Below are positions 31,103-40,084 of a stretch of DNA of 40,084 nucleotides, in pieces (position 1 is the first letter of the stretch; each line of letters begins with the position of its first letter). The translations under genes and the position numbers were made by a program. The notes below the pieces were generated by a model that worked only from the letters and a program-made list of their open reading frames with translations, was not told the DNA's origin and searched no databases. This stretch comes from an uncultured Pelagibacteraceae bacterium (GTDB lineage: Bacteria; Pseudomonadota; Alphaproteobacteria; Pelagibacterales; Pelagibacteraceae): assembly GCA_902629215.1 (NCBI GenBank), contig CACOQC010000008.1, positions 1-40,084 on the forward strand. The letters run 5' to 3'.

Positions 31103-32436
31103 ATAATTTTTTCGTTATCAAGCCAACTTACGTTAAAATCTGAATTAATAAATTTTTTATGATTTAATAGCTTTTTATGAAGTGGGATTGTAGTTGTTAT
31201 ACCTTCTATAACGAATTCATCTAATGATCTATTCATTCTCTGAATAGCCTCCACTCTATTTCTTCCGTGACATATTAATTTACAAACCATGCTGTCGTAA
31301 TAAGGTGTAACTTTATAACCTTGAAATATTGCTCCATCTACCCTTGTCCTAAATCCAGATGGTTGATGACACATACCAATAGTTCCAGGAGAAGGCTGAA
31401 AGTTTTTACTTGGATCTTCCGCATTTATTCTACATTCAATTGCATGACCTCTTGGATTAATATCAGATTGTTTTAAAGCAGTTTCTCCTGAAAAAGCTAT
31501 CCATATCTGCTCTTTTATTATGTCAATACCAGTAACCATTTCGGTAACAGGATGTTCAACTTGAACTCTTGTATTCATTTCTAAAAAATAAAATTTTCCA
31601 TCTTCATAAATAAATTCTACAGTTCCAGCTCCTTGATATCTAATTTTATCAACCATTTTTACGGTTTTATCAAAAAGATCTTTTCTAATCTCATCATTAA
31701 GGACTGGACTTGGAGTTTCTTCAATTAATTTTTGATGTCTTCTTTGAACAGAACAATCTCTTTCATGTAAATGAACAGTTCTATTTTTTCCAGCTAAAAT
31801 TTGAACTTCAATATGTCTTGGATTTTGAAAAAATTTTTCTATATAAACTTCATCGTTACCAAAATATTTTTTAGCTTCAGATTTAGCAGTAAAAAAAAGT
31901 GTTTCAAATTCTTCCTCTTTATTAACAATTTTCATCCCTTTACCACCCCCACCACCTGACGCTTTTATTAAAATTGGGAAACCAATTTCTTTACATAGAA
32001 TTTTTGCTTCTTTAACATCTTTTACACCACCCTCAGATCCCTCAATTACAGGCAAACCATTTTCCTTTGCTATTTTTTTTGCCTGGATTTTATCACCCAT
32101 CATTTCAATATGTTTAGAAGATGCTCCAATAAATTTGATTTTATTTTCCTCTAAGATTTTAGCAAAGTTTGCATTCTCAGATAAAAAACCATAACCGGGA
32201 TGAACTGCTTCGGCATTGGTTAAATCTATGGCTGATAATAAGGCTGGAATGTTCAAATAACTGTTTGCTGGTTGGTGAGATCCTATACACACACTCTCAT
32301 CCGCTAATTTAACATGCATACTATCTCTATCGACATCTGAATGAACTGCTACAGTTGAAATTCCCCATTCTTTACAAGCTCTAATTACCCTAACTGCAAT
32401 TTCCCCACGGTTTGCAATTAAAATTTTTTTAAACAT
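31099..32436 (-). CDS. accC: acetyl-CoA carboxylase, biotin carboxylase subunit
   Basis: MFKKILIANRGEIAVRVIRACKE, KASGGGGGKGMKIV, EMNTRVQVEHPVTEMVTGID. Confidence 0.97.
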   Translation of the reverse strand: MFKKILIANRGEIAVRVIRACKEWGISTVAVHSDVDRDSMHVKLADESVCIGSHQPANSYLNIPALLSAIDLTNAEAVHPGYGFLSENANFAKILEENKIKFIGASSKHIEMMGDKIQAKKIAKENGLPVIEGSEGGVKDVKEAKILCKEIGFPILIKASGGGGGKGMKIVNKEEEFETLFFTAKSEAKKYFGNDEVYIEKFFQNPRHIEVQILAGKNRTVHLHERDCSVQRRHQKLIEETPSPVLNDEIRKDLFDKTVKMVDKIRYQGAGTVEFIYEDGKFYFLEMNTRVQVEHPVTEMVTGIDIIKEQIWIAFSGETALKQSDINPRGHAIECRINAEDPSKNFQPSPGTIGMCHQPSGFRTRVDGAIFQGYKVTPYYDSMVCKLICHGRNRVEAIQRMNRSLDEFVIEGITTTIPLHKKLLNHKKFINSDFNVSWLDNEKII

Positions 32437-32870
32437 TATTCTAGAGTAATTAGGACCTGTCCAAATTCAACTGGTTGTCCATCAGATACAAGTATTTCTT
32501 TTACAATACCATCAGTGGTTGATGGTACATGATTCATTGTTTTCATTGCCTCAACTATCATTATTGTATCACCTTTTTTAATTTTTTTTCCTACTTCAAT
32601 AAATTTTTTTGCACCAGGTTCTGGAGCATGATAAGCAGTTCCTATTATGGGTGAGGTAACCTCAATTCCCAAATTACTTTTTATTGACTCTGAGGCAGTT
32701 TTTGCACTCGGAGCTTTGTTATCAATTGTAGGTACAGTTTGATTATTTATAGAAACATTATTTTTAGAAACTTTTATCTTTGTATCTTTTTCAGTGTACT
32801 CCAACTCAGTAAGTTTGAATTCATCTAGATAGTCACTTAATTCTTTGATGATTTTTTTATCGATTTTCAT
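32436..32870 (-). CDS. accB: acetyl-CoA carboxylase, biotin carboxyl carrier protein
   Basis: IVEAMKTMNHVPS biotinylation motif; adjacent to accC. Confidence 0.95.
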   Translation of the reverse strand: MKIDKKIIKELSDYLDEFKLTELEYTEKDTKIKVSKNNVSINNQTVPTIDNKAPSAKTASESIKSNLGIEVTSPIIGTAYHAPEPGAKKFIEVGKKIKKGDTIMIVEAMKTMNHVPSTTDGIVKEILVSDGQPVEFGQVLITLE

Positions 32871-33307
32871 TTACTTAAAAGCTTTTGCATAGAAATTATG
32901 GCTAAAATATAACCATTAGCACCTAATCCAAAAATACCCCCAGTAACTATATCACTTATTAAAGATTTTTGTCTAAATTCCTCTCTTTTATATATATTTG
33001 ATATATGGAGTTCTATTATAGGTTTTTTAAAAATATCTAAAGCATCTCTAATTGCAATGGATGTATGAGTAAAGGCTGCAGCATTAATAATCATCCCATC
33101 AAATTTTTGTCTAGATTCTTGGATTATATTAACTAATTCACCTTCAATATTTGATTGAGCAAATTCAATATCTAAATTTAATTCATCAGATTTTTTTATA
33201 CACATTTCTTTTAAATTATTATAAGTCAAAGATCCATATTGTGATTGTTCTCTTTCACCTAATAGATTAAGATTTGGACCATTAATTATAATAATTTTAT
33301 TATTCAT
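32867..33307 (-). CDS. aroQ: type II 3-dehydroquinate dehydratase
   Basis: NGPNLNLLGEREQSQYGS, QSNIEGELVNIIQ, NAAAFTHTSIAIRDAL, ELHISNIYKREEFRQKS. Confidence 0.96.
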   Translation of the reverse strand: MNNKIIIINGPNLNLLGEREQSQYGSLTYNNLKEMCIKKSDELNLDIEFAQSNIEGELVNIIQESRQKFDGMIINAAAFTHTSIAIRDALDIFKKPIIELHISNIYKREEFRQKSLISDIVTGGIFGLGANGYILAIISMQKLLSK

Positions 33308-33323
33308 TCAGCTTTTATATACG

Positions 33324-33542
33324 ATGAAAAAAATAAAAAAAATAAAAATTAAAGTAAATGGCAAACTAAAGGTAATTAAAGAGGGCTATAATTTATTAAA
33401 TCTTATTAATAATCTAAAAATACCTATAAAAAAAGTAGCAATTGAATTAAATAAAGAAATAGTAGATAAAAAAAAGTTAAATATAATTAAACTTAAAACT
33501 AATGATAAAATAGAAATAGTTCATTTTATTGGAGGTGGTTAA
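33324..33542 (+). CDS. thiS: thiamine biosynthesis sulfur carrier protein
   Basis: 72 aa beta-grasp protein ending in IGGG; directly upstream of thiG. Confidence 0.9.
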   Translation: MKKIKKIKIKVNGKLKVIKEGYNLLNLINNLKIPIKKVAIELNKEIVDKKKLNIIKLKTNDKIEIVHFIGGG

Positions 33543-34318
33543 TTCTGAGAAAAGATAAATTAATAATTGCAAATAAAAAATTTTATTCAAGATTAATTGT
33601 AGGTACAGGCAAATATAAGAATATGTCAGAATGTGCAAAAGCAATAAAATTGTCAGGAGCTGATATAGTTACAGTTGCAGTAAGAAGAGTAAATATAAGT
33701 GATAAAAAAAAACCAATATTGATGGATTATATTGATCCAAAAAAAGTTACTTATTTACCAAATACAGCAGGATGTTTTAATTCAGATGAAGCATTAAGAA
33801 CTTTAAGATTAGCAAGAGAAATAGGTGGATGGAAATTGGTAAAACTTGAAGTTCTTGGAGATAAAAAAAATTTATTTCCTGAAATGATAGAAACACTAAA
33901 ATCAACAGAGGTTTTGGCAAAAGAAGGTTTTAAAGTAATGGTATATTGTAATGATGATCCATTGATGGCAAAAAGATTAGAAAATTCTGGGGCTTGTGCA
34001 ATAATGCCTTTAGCTGCGCCAATCGGGTCCGGTTTAGGTATTCAAAATAAGGTAAATGTAAAAATTATAAGAAATCAAACAAAATTACCTCTAATCATTG
34101 ATGCAGGATTGGGTCAAGCTTCAGATGCTGTAATCGCAATGGAACTTGGATGTGATGGTGTTCTAGTTAATACTGCAATTGCAAAAGCAAAAAAACCTTT
34201 TGAAATGGCCTTAGCTTTTAAAAATGCTGTAATAGCTGGAAGAAAATCTTATCTATCAGGCCGAATTGAAAAAAGAATATTAGGATCTCCCTCATCACCT
34301 AGTGAAGGAATTATTTAA
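33542..34318 (+). CDS. thiG: thiazole synthase; N-terminus extends upstream of the ORF-track ATG
   Basis: [72 protein letters not shown]. In-frame upstream codons encode [25 protein letters not shown], needed for ThiG; start probably ATT 33542 or CTG 33545. Confidence 0.9.
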   Translation: MLRKDKLIIANKKFYSRLIVGTGKYKNMSECAKAIKLSGADIVTVAVRRVNISDKKKPILMDYIDPKKVTYLPNTAGCFNSDEALRTLRLAREIGGWKLVKLEVLGDKKNLFPEMIETLKSTEVLAKEGFKVMVYCNDDPLMAKRLENSGACAIMPLAAPIGSGLGIQNKVNVKIIRNQTKLPLIIDAGLGQASDAVIAMELGCDGVLVNTAIAKAKKPFEMALAFKNAVIAGRKSYLSGRIEKRILGSPSSPSEGII

Positions 34319-36089
34319 CTTTTTTATAAAATTTTTTTTTTTTATAAGAATTTTTTTTAAATTTCTTTTTATTTTTTAATTCAATTATATTTCCCTCTCT
34401 TTTTTGTTGTTCTAAATTTTTTAATTTTTCAAAATGTTCAACCAATTCTAAAGTTTTTTTTGATTTATTCTTAATATCAATAATATATTCAGGTATTATG
34501 AGATTATTATCTGTAATAATATCAATTTTAGTTTTATTTTTTTTTTCAAAATAAGATAAATCATCAATAAAATTATCTTTTAAAAAATCTGAAATTTTTC
34601 GACAAACTTTTATTTCAACAAATTTTGCTTTATTTATAACTGATTTTAATTCAACTAATTTAAGTAATTTTAAAGCAAATGATTCATCAGTGAGATTTAT
34701 TTTCCACTTAACTGCACTTTCTCTGAGTCTTTGTCTAGACATTTCTAATAAACCAAAGTTACTAATTCTTCCAATTTGAATTCTAGCTCTATCCGATCTG
34801 CATTTTTCTTTTAGTCTTCTTTCAACTAATCGTCTATTGCCATAACTAAGCATATCAATAAAATCTATAATTATAAGACCTGACAGATCACGTATTTTAA
34901 TTTGTCTAGCGATTTCGTCTGCTGCCTCAAGATTTGTATCTAAAGCAGTATTTTCTACATTTCTTTGTTTAATTGAACTTCCGGAGTTAATATCGATAGA
35001 AACTAAGGCCTCTGTGGGGTTTATAACCAAATAACCACCTGAATTTAATTTAATCTCAGTTTCAAAAATTTGATTTAATTTTTGTTCTATATCATTTTCT
35101 ATAAATAATGGAACTTTACCTCTATATTTCTTAATTTTTTTTACATGTGAAGGCATCATCATTTTCATAAAGTTTTGAGCTTTTTTATAACCTTCATTAC
35201 CTTCAACAATTACATTTTTTGTATTTTCATCATACATATCTCTTAAAGTTCTTTTTATAATTTCGCTTTCTTGGTGAATTAAACTTGGTGCTATAGAATT
35301 AATTGCGTTATCTTTAATTTGATTCCATGTATTAATTAAAGTTTCTAAATCATGATTAATTTCATTTTTAGTTTTATTACATCCTGCTGTCCTCACAATT
35401 AATCCCATCTCTTTTGGAATTTCAATCTCATTTAAAATAGTCCTTATTTTTTTTCTATCTGCTGGATTAAATATTTTTCGTGATATACCTCCTCCCTTTG
35501 GAGTATTAGGCATCAATACAATGTATTTTCCAGCTATAGAGATAAAAGTACTTAGGGCAGCACCTTTTTGGCCACGTTCATCTTTTAAAACCTGAACTAA
35601 AATTACTTGATTAGGTTTAATTACTTCTTGAATTTTATATCTTTTAAATTTGAATTTTTTCTCTTTCTTTTTTTCTTTTTCATCATCTAAATTTTCTTTT
35701 AAATCAACATCAACTTTTTCAATTGGATCATCTACTTCTAATTTTCCATCTGCAAGATTTTCATTTTCTTTTGCCTCAACTTCTTTTGATAGTTCCTCTC
35801 TAGCTTTTTCTTCTTCTTGTTTTATAACTTCAAGATCGCTTTTAGGTATTTGATAATAATCCGATTGAATATCATTAAAAGATAAAAAACCATGTTTTTC
35901 CCTTCCAAAATCTACAAAAGCAGCTTGTAAAGAGGGTTCAATTCTACTTACTTTTCCTAAGTAAATATTATTCTTTATTAAGTTGTTTTTTAAGCCTTCG
36001 TACTCGTAATCTTCAATATGGTTACCTGATTTAAGTACAACTCTAGTTTCGTTTGGATGCGAAGCATCAATAAATAACTCTTTTTCCAT
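34311..36089 (-). CDS. rne: ribonuclease E/G family endoribonuclease
   Basis: [85 protein letters not shown]; 592 aa with a Lys-rich tail. Confidence 0.9.
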   Translation of the reverse strand: MEKELFIDASHPNETRVVLKSGNHIEDYEYEGLKNNLIKNNIYLGKVSRIEPSLQAAFVDFGREKHGFLSFNDIQSDYYQIPKSDLEVIKQEEEKAREELSKEVEAKENENLADGKLEVDDPIEKVDVDLKENLDDEKEKKKEKKFKFKRYKIQEVIKPNQVILVQVLKDERGQKGAALSTFISIAGKYIVLMPNTPKGGGISRKIFNPADRKKIRTILNEIEIPKEMGLIVRTAGCNKTKNEINHDLETLINTWNQIKDNAINSIAPSLIHQESEIIKRTLRDMYDENTKNVIVEGNEGYKKAQNFMKMMMPSHVKKIKKYRGKVPLFIENDIEQKLNQIFETEIKLNSGGYLVINPTEALVSIDINSGSSIKQRNVENTALDTNLEAADEIARQIKIRDLSGLIIIDFIDMLSYGNRRLVERRLKEKCRSDRARIQIGRISNFGLLEMSRQRLRESAVKWKINLTDESFALKLLKLVELKSVINKAKFVEIKVCRKISDFLKDNFIDDLSYFEKKNKTKIDIITDNNLIIPEYIIDIKNKSKKTLELVEHFEKLKNLEQQKREGNIIELKNKKKFKKNSYKKKKFYKKVK

Positions 36090-36189
36090 AAATTAATATT
36101 TTGTTGTTTCATGTTAAATTATTAAAATTAAAATTTTGTTCATAACTGTGCCTTATCTTTAACAAATTCCGATATATAATGGAATCAAA

Positions 36190-38526
36190 ATGAGCAAGTT
36201 TATAAAAAATTTATTTATTGTTTTTACTAGCTTTTCATTAATACTGACTTTGATAATATTAGTCATTTTATGGAATTTTTCTAATAATATTCCGGATTAC
36301 AAGTTTTTAAAGAACTATAAACCGCCTGTTTCAAGTAAAGTTTATTCAGGAAATGGGGAATTAGTTGCAGATTTTTCTAAAGAAAAAAGGATTTTTGTTC
36401 CATACAGCTCGATACCAAAAAATGTAATAAATGCATTTTTGTCCGCAGAAGATAAAAACTTTTTTTCTCATCCAGGAGTTGATGCAAAAGGAGTCTTAAG
36501 AGCAGTTATAAATAATATAAAAAATATATTGAGCTCAAGAAGATTAGAAGGCGCATCAACAATTACCCAACAAGTTGCAAAAAACTTTTTATTAACAAAT
36601 GAAGTAAGTTTGAATCGAAAAATTAAAGAGGCAATTCTTGCTTTTAGGATTGAAAGAGCTTTAACAAAGGAGAGAATACTTGAATTATATCTTAACCAAA
36701 TTTATCTCGGAAGTGGAGCTTATGGAGTCGCAGCTGCAAGTTTAGAATATTTTGATAAATCAATTAAAGATTTAAACAACGCTGAAGCAGCTTTATTGGC
36801 TGCTTTACCAAAAGCACCAAGTAGATATAACCCTTATAAAGACATTAAATTAGCGGAATTTAGAAGAAATTTAGTTTTAAAAAATCTATTAGAAAATAAT
36901 TTTATCAAAAAAAAAGAATATGAAAAATTAATTAAGGAAAAAATTAAAGTTAAAAAATCAAAAAAAATATTTCAAGAGGACTCTCAGTATTATATTGAAG
37001 ATGTTAGAAAAAATATAGTAGATAAACTTACATACGAAAAGGTTTATAAACAAGGGTTTAATATAAATACACCAATAAATTTAAAATTACAAAAAATAGC
37101 AACAGACTCTTTAAGAGACGGATTAATAGAATATGACAAAAGAAAAGGGTGGCGAGGTCCTTTGGCAAATAAAAATTTGAATAATAATTGGTCTCAAAAT
37201 CTTGAAAAATACAAACTAGAAAACTCTATAAATTGGAAAATTGCAATAATTAAAAAATTAAATAAATTTTCTGCAGAAATTCAAACTTCAGATGGTACAG
37301 ATGGCTTGATCGAATACAGTGACATTTCATGGACTAAAAAAGAGTTCAATGAGTTATTTGAAGAAGGGGATATAATTTATGTGGAGAAGATTGTAGATAA
37401 TAAATTTAGTTTAAAACAACTTCCAAAAATCAATGGTGGAATAGTGGTAATGGACCCATATACAGGAAGAGTTTTGGCATTATGTGGTGGATTTAGTTTT
37501 AAAAATAGTGAGTTTAATAGAGCAACTCAAGCATTAAGACAGCCAGGCTCAGCCTTTAAACCCTTTGTTTATGCTTTTGCTTTAGAAAATAATTATACTC
37601 CATCTTCATTAATTTTAGATGCACCATTAGTTTTAGAACAAGGTTCTGATTTAAAAATGTGGAAACCAGAAAATTATGGTAAAAAGTTTTATGGTCCATC
37701 AACTTTAAGGACTGGTCTTGAAAAATCAAGGAACCTTATGACAGTAAGAATTGCACAAAATTTAGGTATTGAAAAATTAGTAAGTTTTTCAAAAGAATTA
37801 GGAATTTATCGAAATCCAGATGAACTTTTATCTATATCACTAGGTTCTACTGAAACAACATTGTTAAAGTTAACATCAGCATACTCAACTTTTGTTAATG
37901 GAGGTAAACTTGTTGAACCAATTATGTTTGATAGGATACAAGATAGTGAAGGCAATACAATAATTAATAATGATAAAAGATCATGTGTTAATTGTGATCA
38001 AATATCTTTTTTAAGTAATAAATATCCAAAAGTGAAAGATAAATATAAAAAAGTTATATCTGAACAAACTGCTTATCAAATTACATCTCTCTTAGAGGGA
38101 GTAATCAAAAGGGGAACAGGTAAAAGATTGAAAAAATTAGAATTAAATTTAGCTGGGAAAACAGGAACTACCAATGAGAACACAGATGCTTGGTTTATAG
38201 GTTTCACCTCAAATTTTGTAATTGGTGTGTACGTGGGAATGGATGATCCATCGCCATTAGGAAAATTTGAAACTGGATCAAAAACAGCACTTCCAATATT
38301 TGAAAATTTTATCATTAAAGCAGTCAAAAAATCTGATGCAAGACCATTTAAAGTTCCTAATGGCATAACAATGATGGTTGTTGATCCAATAACTGGGGAT
38401 AAAGCAAAGTTTTCATCAAAAAATACTATTGTAGAAGCTTATAAAAGTAAAAATGTCATTAATGGTAAAGTGTTGTATTCAAATTATGATAGATTGGATA
38501 AGAATAATATATTAAAGTTTTATTAA
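36190..38526 (+). CDS. mrcA: penicillin-binding protein 1A (transglycosylase/transpeptidase)
   Basis: LSAEDKNFFSHPGVDAKGVLRA, RRLEGASTITQQVAKNFLL, RQPGSAFKPFVYA (SxxK), AGKTGTTNE. Confidence 0.95.
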   Translation: MSKFIKNLFIVFTSFSLILTLIILVILWNFSNNIPDYKFLKNYKPPVSSKVYSGNGELVADFSKEKRIFVPYSSIPKNVINAFLSAEDKNFFSHPGVDAKGVLRAVINNIKNILSSRRLEGASTITQQVAKNFLLTNEVSLNRKIKEAILAFRIERALTKERILELYLNQIYLGSGAYGVAAASLEYFDKSIKDLNNAEAALLAALPKAPSRYNPYKDIKLAEFRRNLVLKNLLENNFIKKKEYEKLIKEKIKVKKSKKIFQEDSQYYIEDVRKNIVDKLTYEKVYKQGFNINTPINLKLQKIATDSLRDGLIEYDKRKGWRGPLANKNLNNNWSQNLEKYKLENSINWKIAIIKKLNKFSAEIQTSDGTDGLIEYSDISWTKKEFNELFEEGDIIYVEKIVDNKFSLKQLPKINGGIVVMDPYTGRVLALCGGFSFKNSEFNRATQALRQPGSAFKPFVYAFALENNYTPSSLILDAPLVLEQGSDLKMWKPENYGKKFYGPSTLRTGLEKSRNLMTVRIAQNLGIEKLVSFSKELGIYRNPDELLSISLGSTETTLLKLTSAYSTFVNGGKLVEPIMFDRIQDSEGNTIINNDKRSCVNCDQISFLSNKYPKVKDKYKKVISEQTAYQITSLLEGVIKRGTGKRLKKLELNLAGKTGTTNENTDAWFIGFTSNFVIGVYVGMDDPSPLGKFETGSKTALPIFENFIIKAVKKSDARPFKVPNGITMMVVDPITGDKAKFSSKNTIVEAYKSKNVINGKVLYSNYDRLDKNNILKFY

Positions 38527-39621
38527 TGGATTATAAATTTTTAGATTTCAAAAAAGAAATAGAAAAGATTAATCAAAGAGTTAAGGAGTATCTTTGAAAA
38601 AAATCAGATTCGTACAAAATTAGAAAATCATAATAAAAAGATGCTCAACACTGACTTTTGGCAAGATAAGTCAAATTCTCAAAAAGTAATTAAAGAAAAA
38701 AAATTATATGAAGATATAATTAATTCACATGATAATTCTATTATTAATCTAAAAGACCTAGATGAATTAAACAAAATAGCAGTAGATGAAGAAAATATAG
38801 ATATTCAAAAAGAAGTTTATAATAATATCAAAGATCTTAGAGAATTAGTCAAAAAAAATGAGATTAAATGTTTCTTGTCTAATGAAGCAGACTCTCTTGA
38901 TTGTTATATTGAAATACATGCAGGTGCAGGAGGAACTGAAAGTCAAGATTGGGCAGAAATGCTTAGACGCATGTATTTAAAATGGTCAGATATTAAAAAA
39001 TTTAGATCTAATTTAATTAGTGAACACAAAGGCGATGAGGCAGGTATTAAATCATCGACAATAAAAATAGAAGGAGATTATGTTTTTGGTTGGTTAAAAA
39101 AAGAGTCTGGAATTCACAGATTGGTAAGAATTTCTCCATTTGACTCAGGAGCTAGACGTCATACGAGTTTTGCTAGTATTTGGGTTTATCCAGTTGTTGA
39201 TGAGAATATAAACATTGAGATACTTGATAAAGATTTGAGAATAGATACATATCGATCTAGTGGAGCTGGTGGTCAACACGTTAATACTACTGATAGCGCT
39301 GTAAGAATAACCCATCTACCTTCAAAAATAGTGGTTCAGTGCCAAAATGAAAGATCCCAACATAAAAATAAAGAAACATGCATGAATATGCTGAGGGCAA
39401 GACTTTATGATTATGAGATTAAAAAAAAAGAAAAAGAAAATCAAAATGCTGAGACTTCTAAATCTGAAATCGGCTGGGGTCATCAGATAAGATCTTATGT
39501 TTTGCAACCATATCAACTTGTGAAAGATAATAGAACTAACTTTGAAAGCTCAAGTCCAAACAAGGTTTTAGATGGTGAGATTGATGAATTTTTAGAAAGA
39601 TCTTTATATCAAATTAAATGA
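38526..39621 (+). CDS. prfB: peptide chain release factor 2, expressed by +1 programmed ribosomal frameshift at 38592-38597
   Basis: ORF1 ATG 38526 to TGA 38595-38597 (MDYKFLDFKKEIEKINQRVKEYL-stop), frameshift CTT TGA, then EKNQIRTKLENHNKKMLNTDFWQD...GGTESQDWAEMLRRMYLKW...RSSGAGGQHVNTTDSAVRITHLPS. Confidence 0.95.
38583..38598 (+). promoter_or_regulatory. prfB programmed +1 frameshift element
   Basis: AAGGAG SD-like sequence, TAT, then CTT TGA A; same arrangement as the E. coli AGGGGG TAT CTT TGA element. Confidence 0.92.
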
Positions 39622-40084
39622 AATTAATATCAAAATTTGTTCTTATCTTAGTATTCTTGATAGGAATTTCAATTATATATTTAAGCACTTTTGGAGTCGA
39701 GACCGATAAATTTAATAATCAAATTTCAGACAAAATTCTACAGATTGATAAAAAACTAGAAGTAGAGTTAAAAAAAATAAAATTTGTATTAGATCCTTTA
39801 AGCTTGAAAGTAAATATAAAAACAGTTGGCTCTAAATTAAAAAAACAAAATAAAATAATTGAAATTGAAAATATAATAACTCAGATATCTTTAAAATCAT
39901 TAATCTCAAATGAATTTTCAATAGAAAATTTAGAAATTTCGACAAGATCTTTAGAAATTAAAAATCTAATTTCTTTTTTAAGAACTTATCAAAATTCACC
40001 TAAAATATTTATTTTAGAGAAAGTTGTTAATAAAGGTTATCTAATTGCAGATATAAAACTTGAATTTGATAATAATGGAAAAAT
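39618..40084 (+). CDS. AsmA/YhdP/TamB-like membrane-anchored protein, 3' end truncated by window edge
   Basis: ATG at 39618 overlaps the prfB stop (ATGA); one N-terminal TM helix (MKLISKFVLILVFLIGISIIYLSTFG) then FNNQISDKILQIDKKLEVELKKIKFVLDPLSLKVNIKT. Family call is tentative. Confidence 0.6.
   Translation, partial: MKLISKFVLILVFLIGISIIYLSTFGVETDKFNNQISDKILQIDKKLEVELKKIKFVLDPLSLKVNIKTVGSKLKKQNKIIEIENIITQISLKSLISNEFSIENLEISTRSLEIKNLISFLRTYQNSPKIFILEKVVNKGYLIADIKLEFDNNGK

Noticed and set aside
33623-34318. thiG as a truncated 231-aa gene starting at ATG 33623
   Set aside because: Conserved ThiG N-terminal residues are encoded in frame upstream, so the gene is intact with a non-standard start
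35650-35853. 67-aa Ser/Phe-rich repeat-like plus-strand ORF
   Set aside because: Reverse reading of the Glu/Lys-rich insert of RNase E/G; low complexity is explained by that insert
38595-38597. Possible prfB pseudogene because of the in-frame TGA
   Set aside because: The TGA sits in the canonical CTT TGA frameshift context with an SD-like AAGGAG, so it is regulatory rather than disabling
1-40084. CRISPR array, tRNA/rRNA genes, prophage or transposon
   Set aside because: No regularly spaced repeats, tRNA-like cloverleafs, rRNA motifs, integrases, transposases or phage structural genes were seen by eye; almost all sequence is accounted for by housekeeping CDSs

Overview
The window is a gene-dense, very AT-rich stretch of core bacterial chromosome. 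Gene content and lysine/isoleucine/asparagine-rich proteins point to an alphaproteobacterium, most likely SAR11/Pelagibacterales; this taxonomic call is inference. About 36 protein genes are supported, covering glutathione synthesis (gshA/gshB), purine synthesis (purF, purM, purN), rpsF-rpsR-rplI-dnaB, fabD-fabG-acpP-gmk, rsmA-pdxA-surA-lptD-lptG-lptF, pepA-ndk, hda-aspS, a stand-alone TSCPD protein, NDUFA12-DUF2155, accC-accB-aroQ, thiS-thiG, an RNase E/G, a class A PBP and prfB. I found no tRNA or rRNA gene, CRISPR array, prophage, transposon or obvious genomic island. I see no convincing new multi-gene system. The best second-look items are: (1) prfB is split by a classic +1 programmed frameshift; (2) the ThiS GGG codons appear to double as the Shine-Dalgarno of a thiG that lacks a usual start codon; (3) the RNase E/G lacks the CPxC zinc-link motif; (4) an HD-domain protein beside gshAB has a PhnZ/MIOX-like metal-ligand pattern; (5) fabF, mltG and amiC are missing from positions where alphaproteobacteria often carry them; (6) all five convergent gene pairs abut or overlap, leaving no room for terminators.
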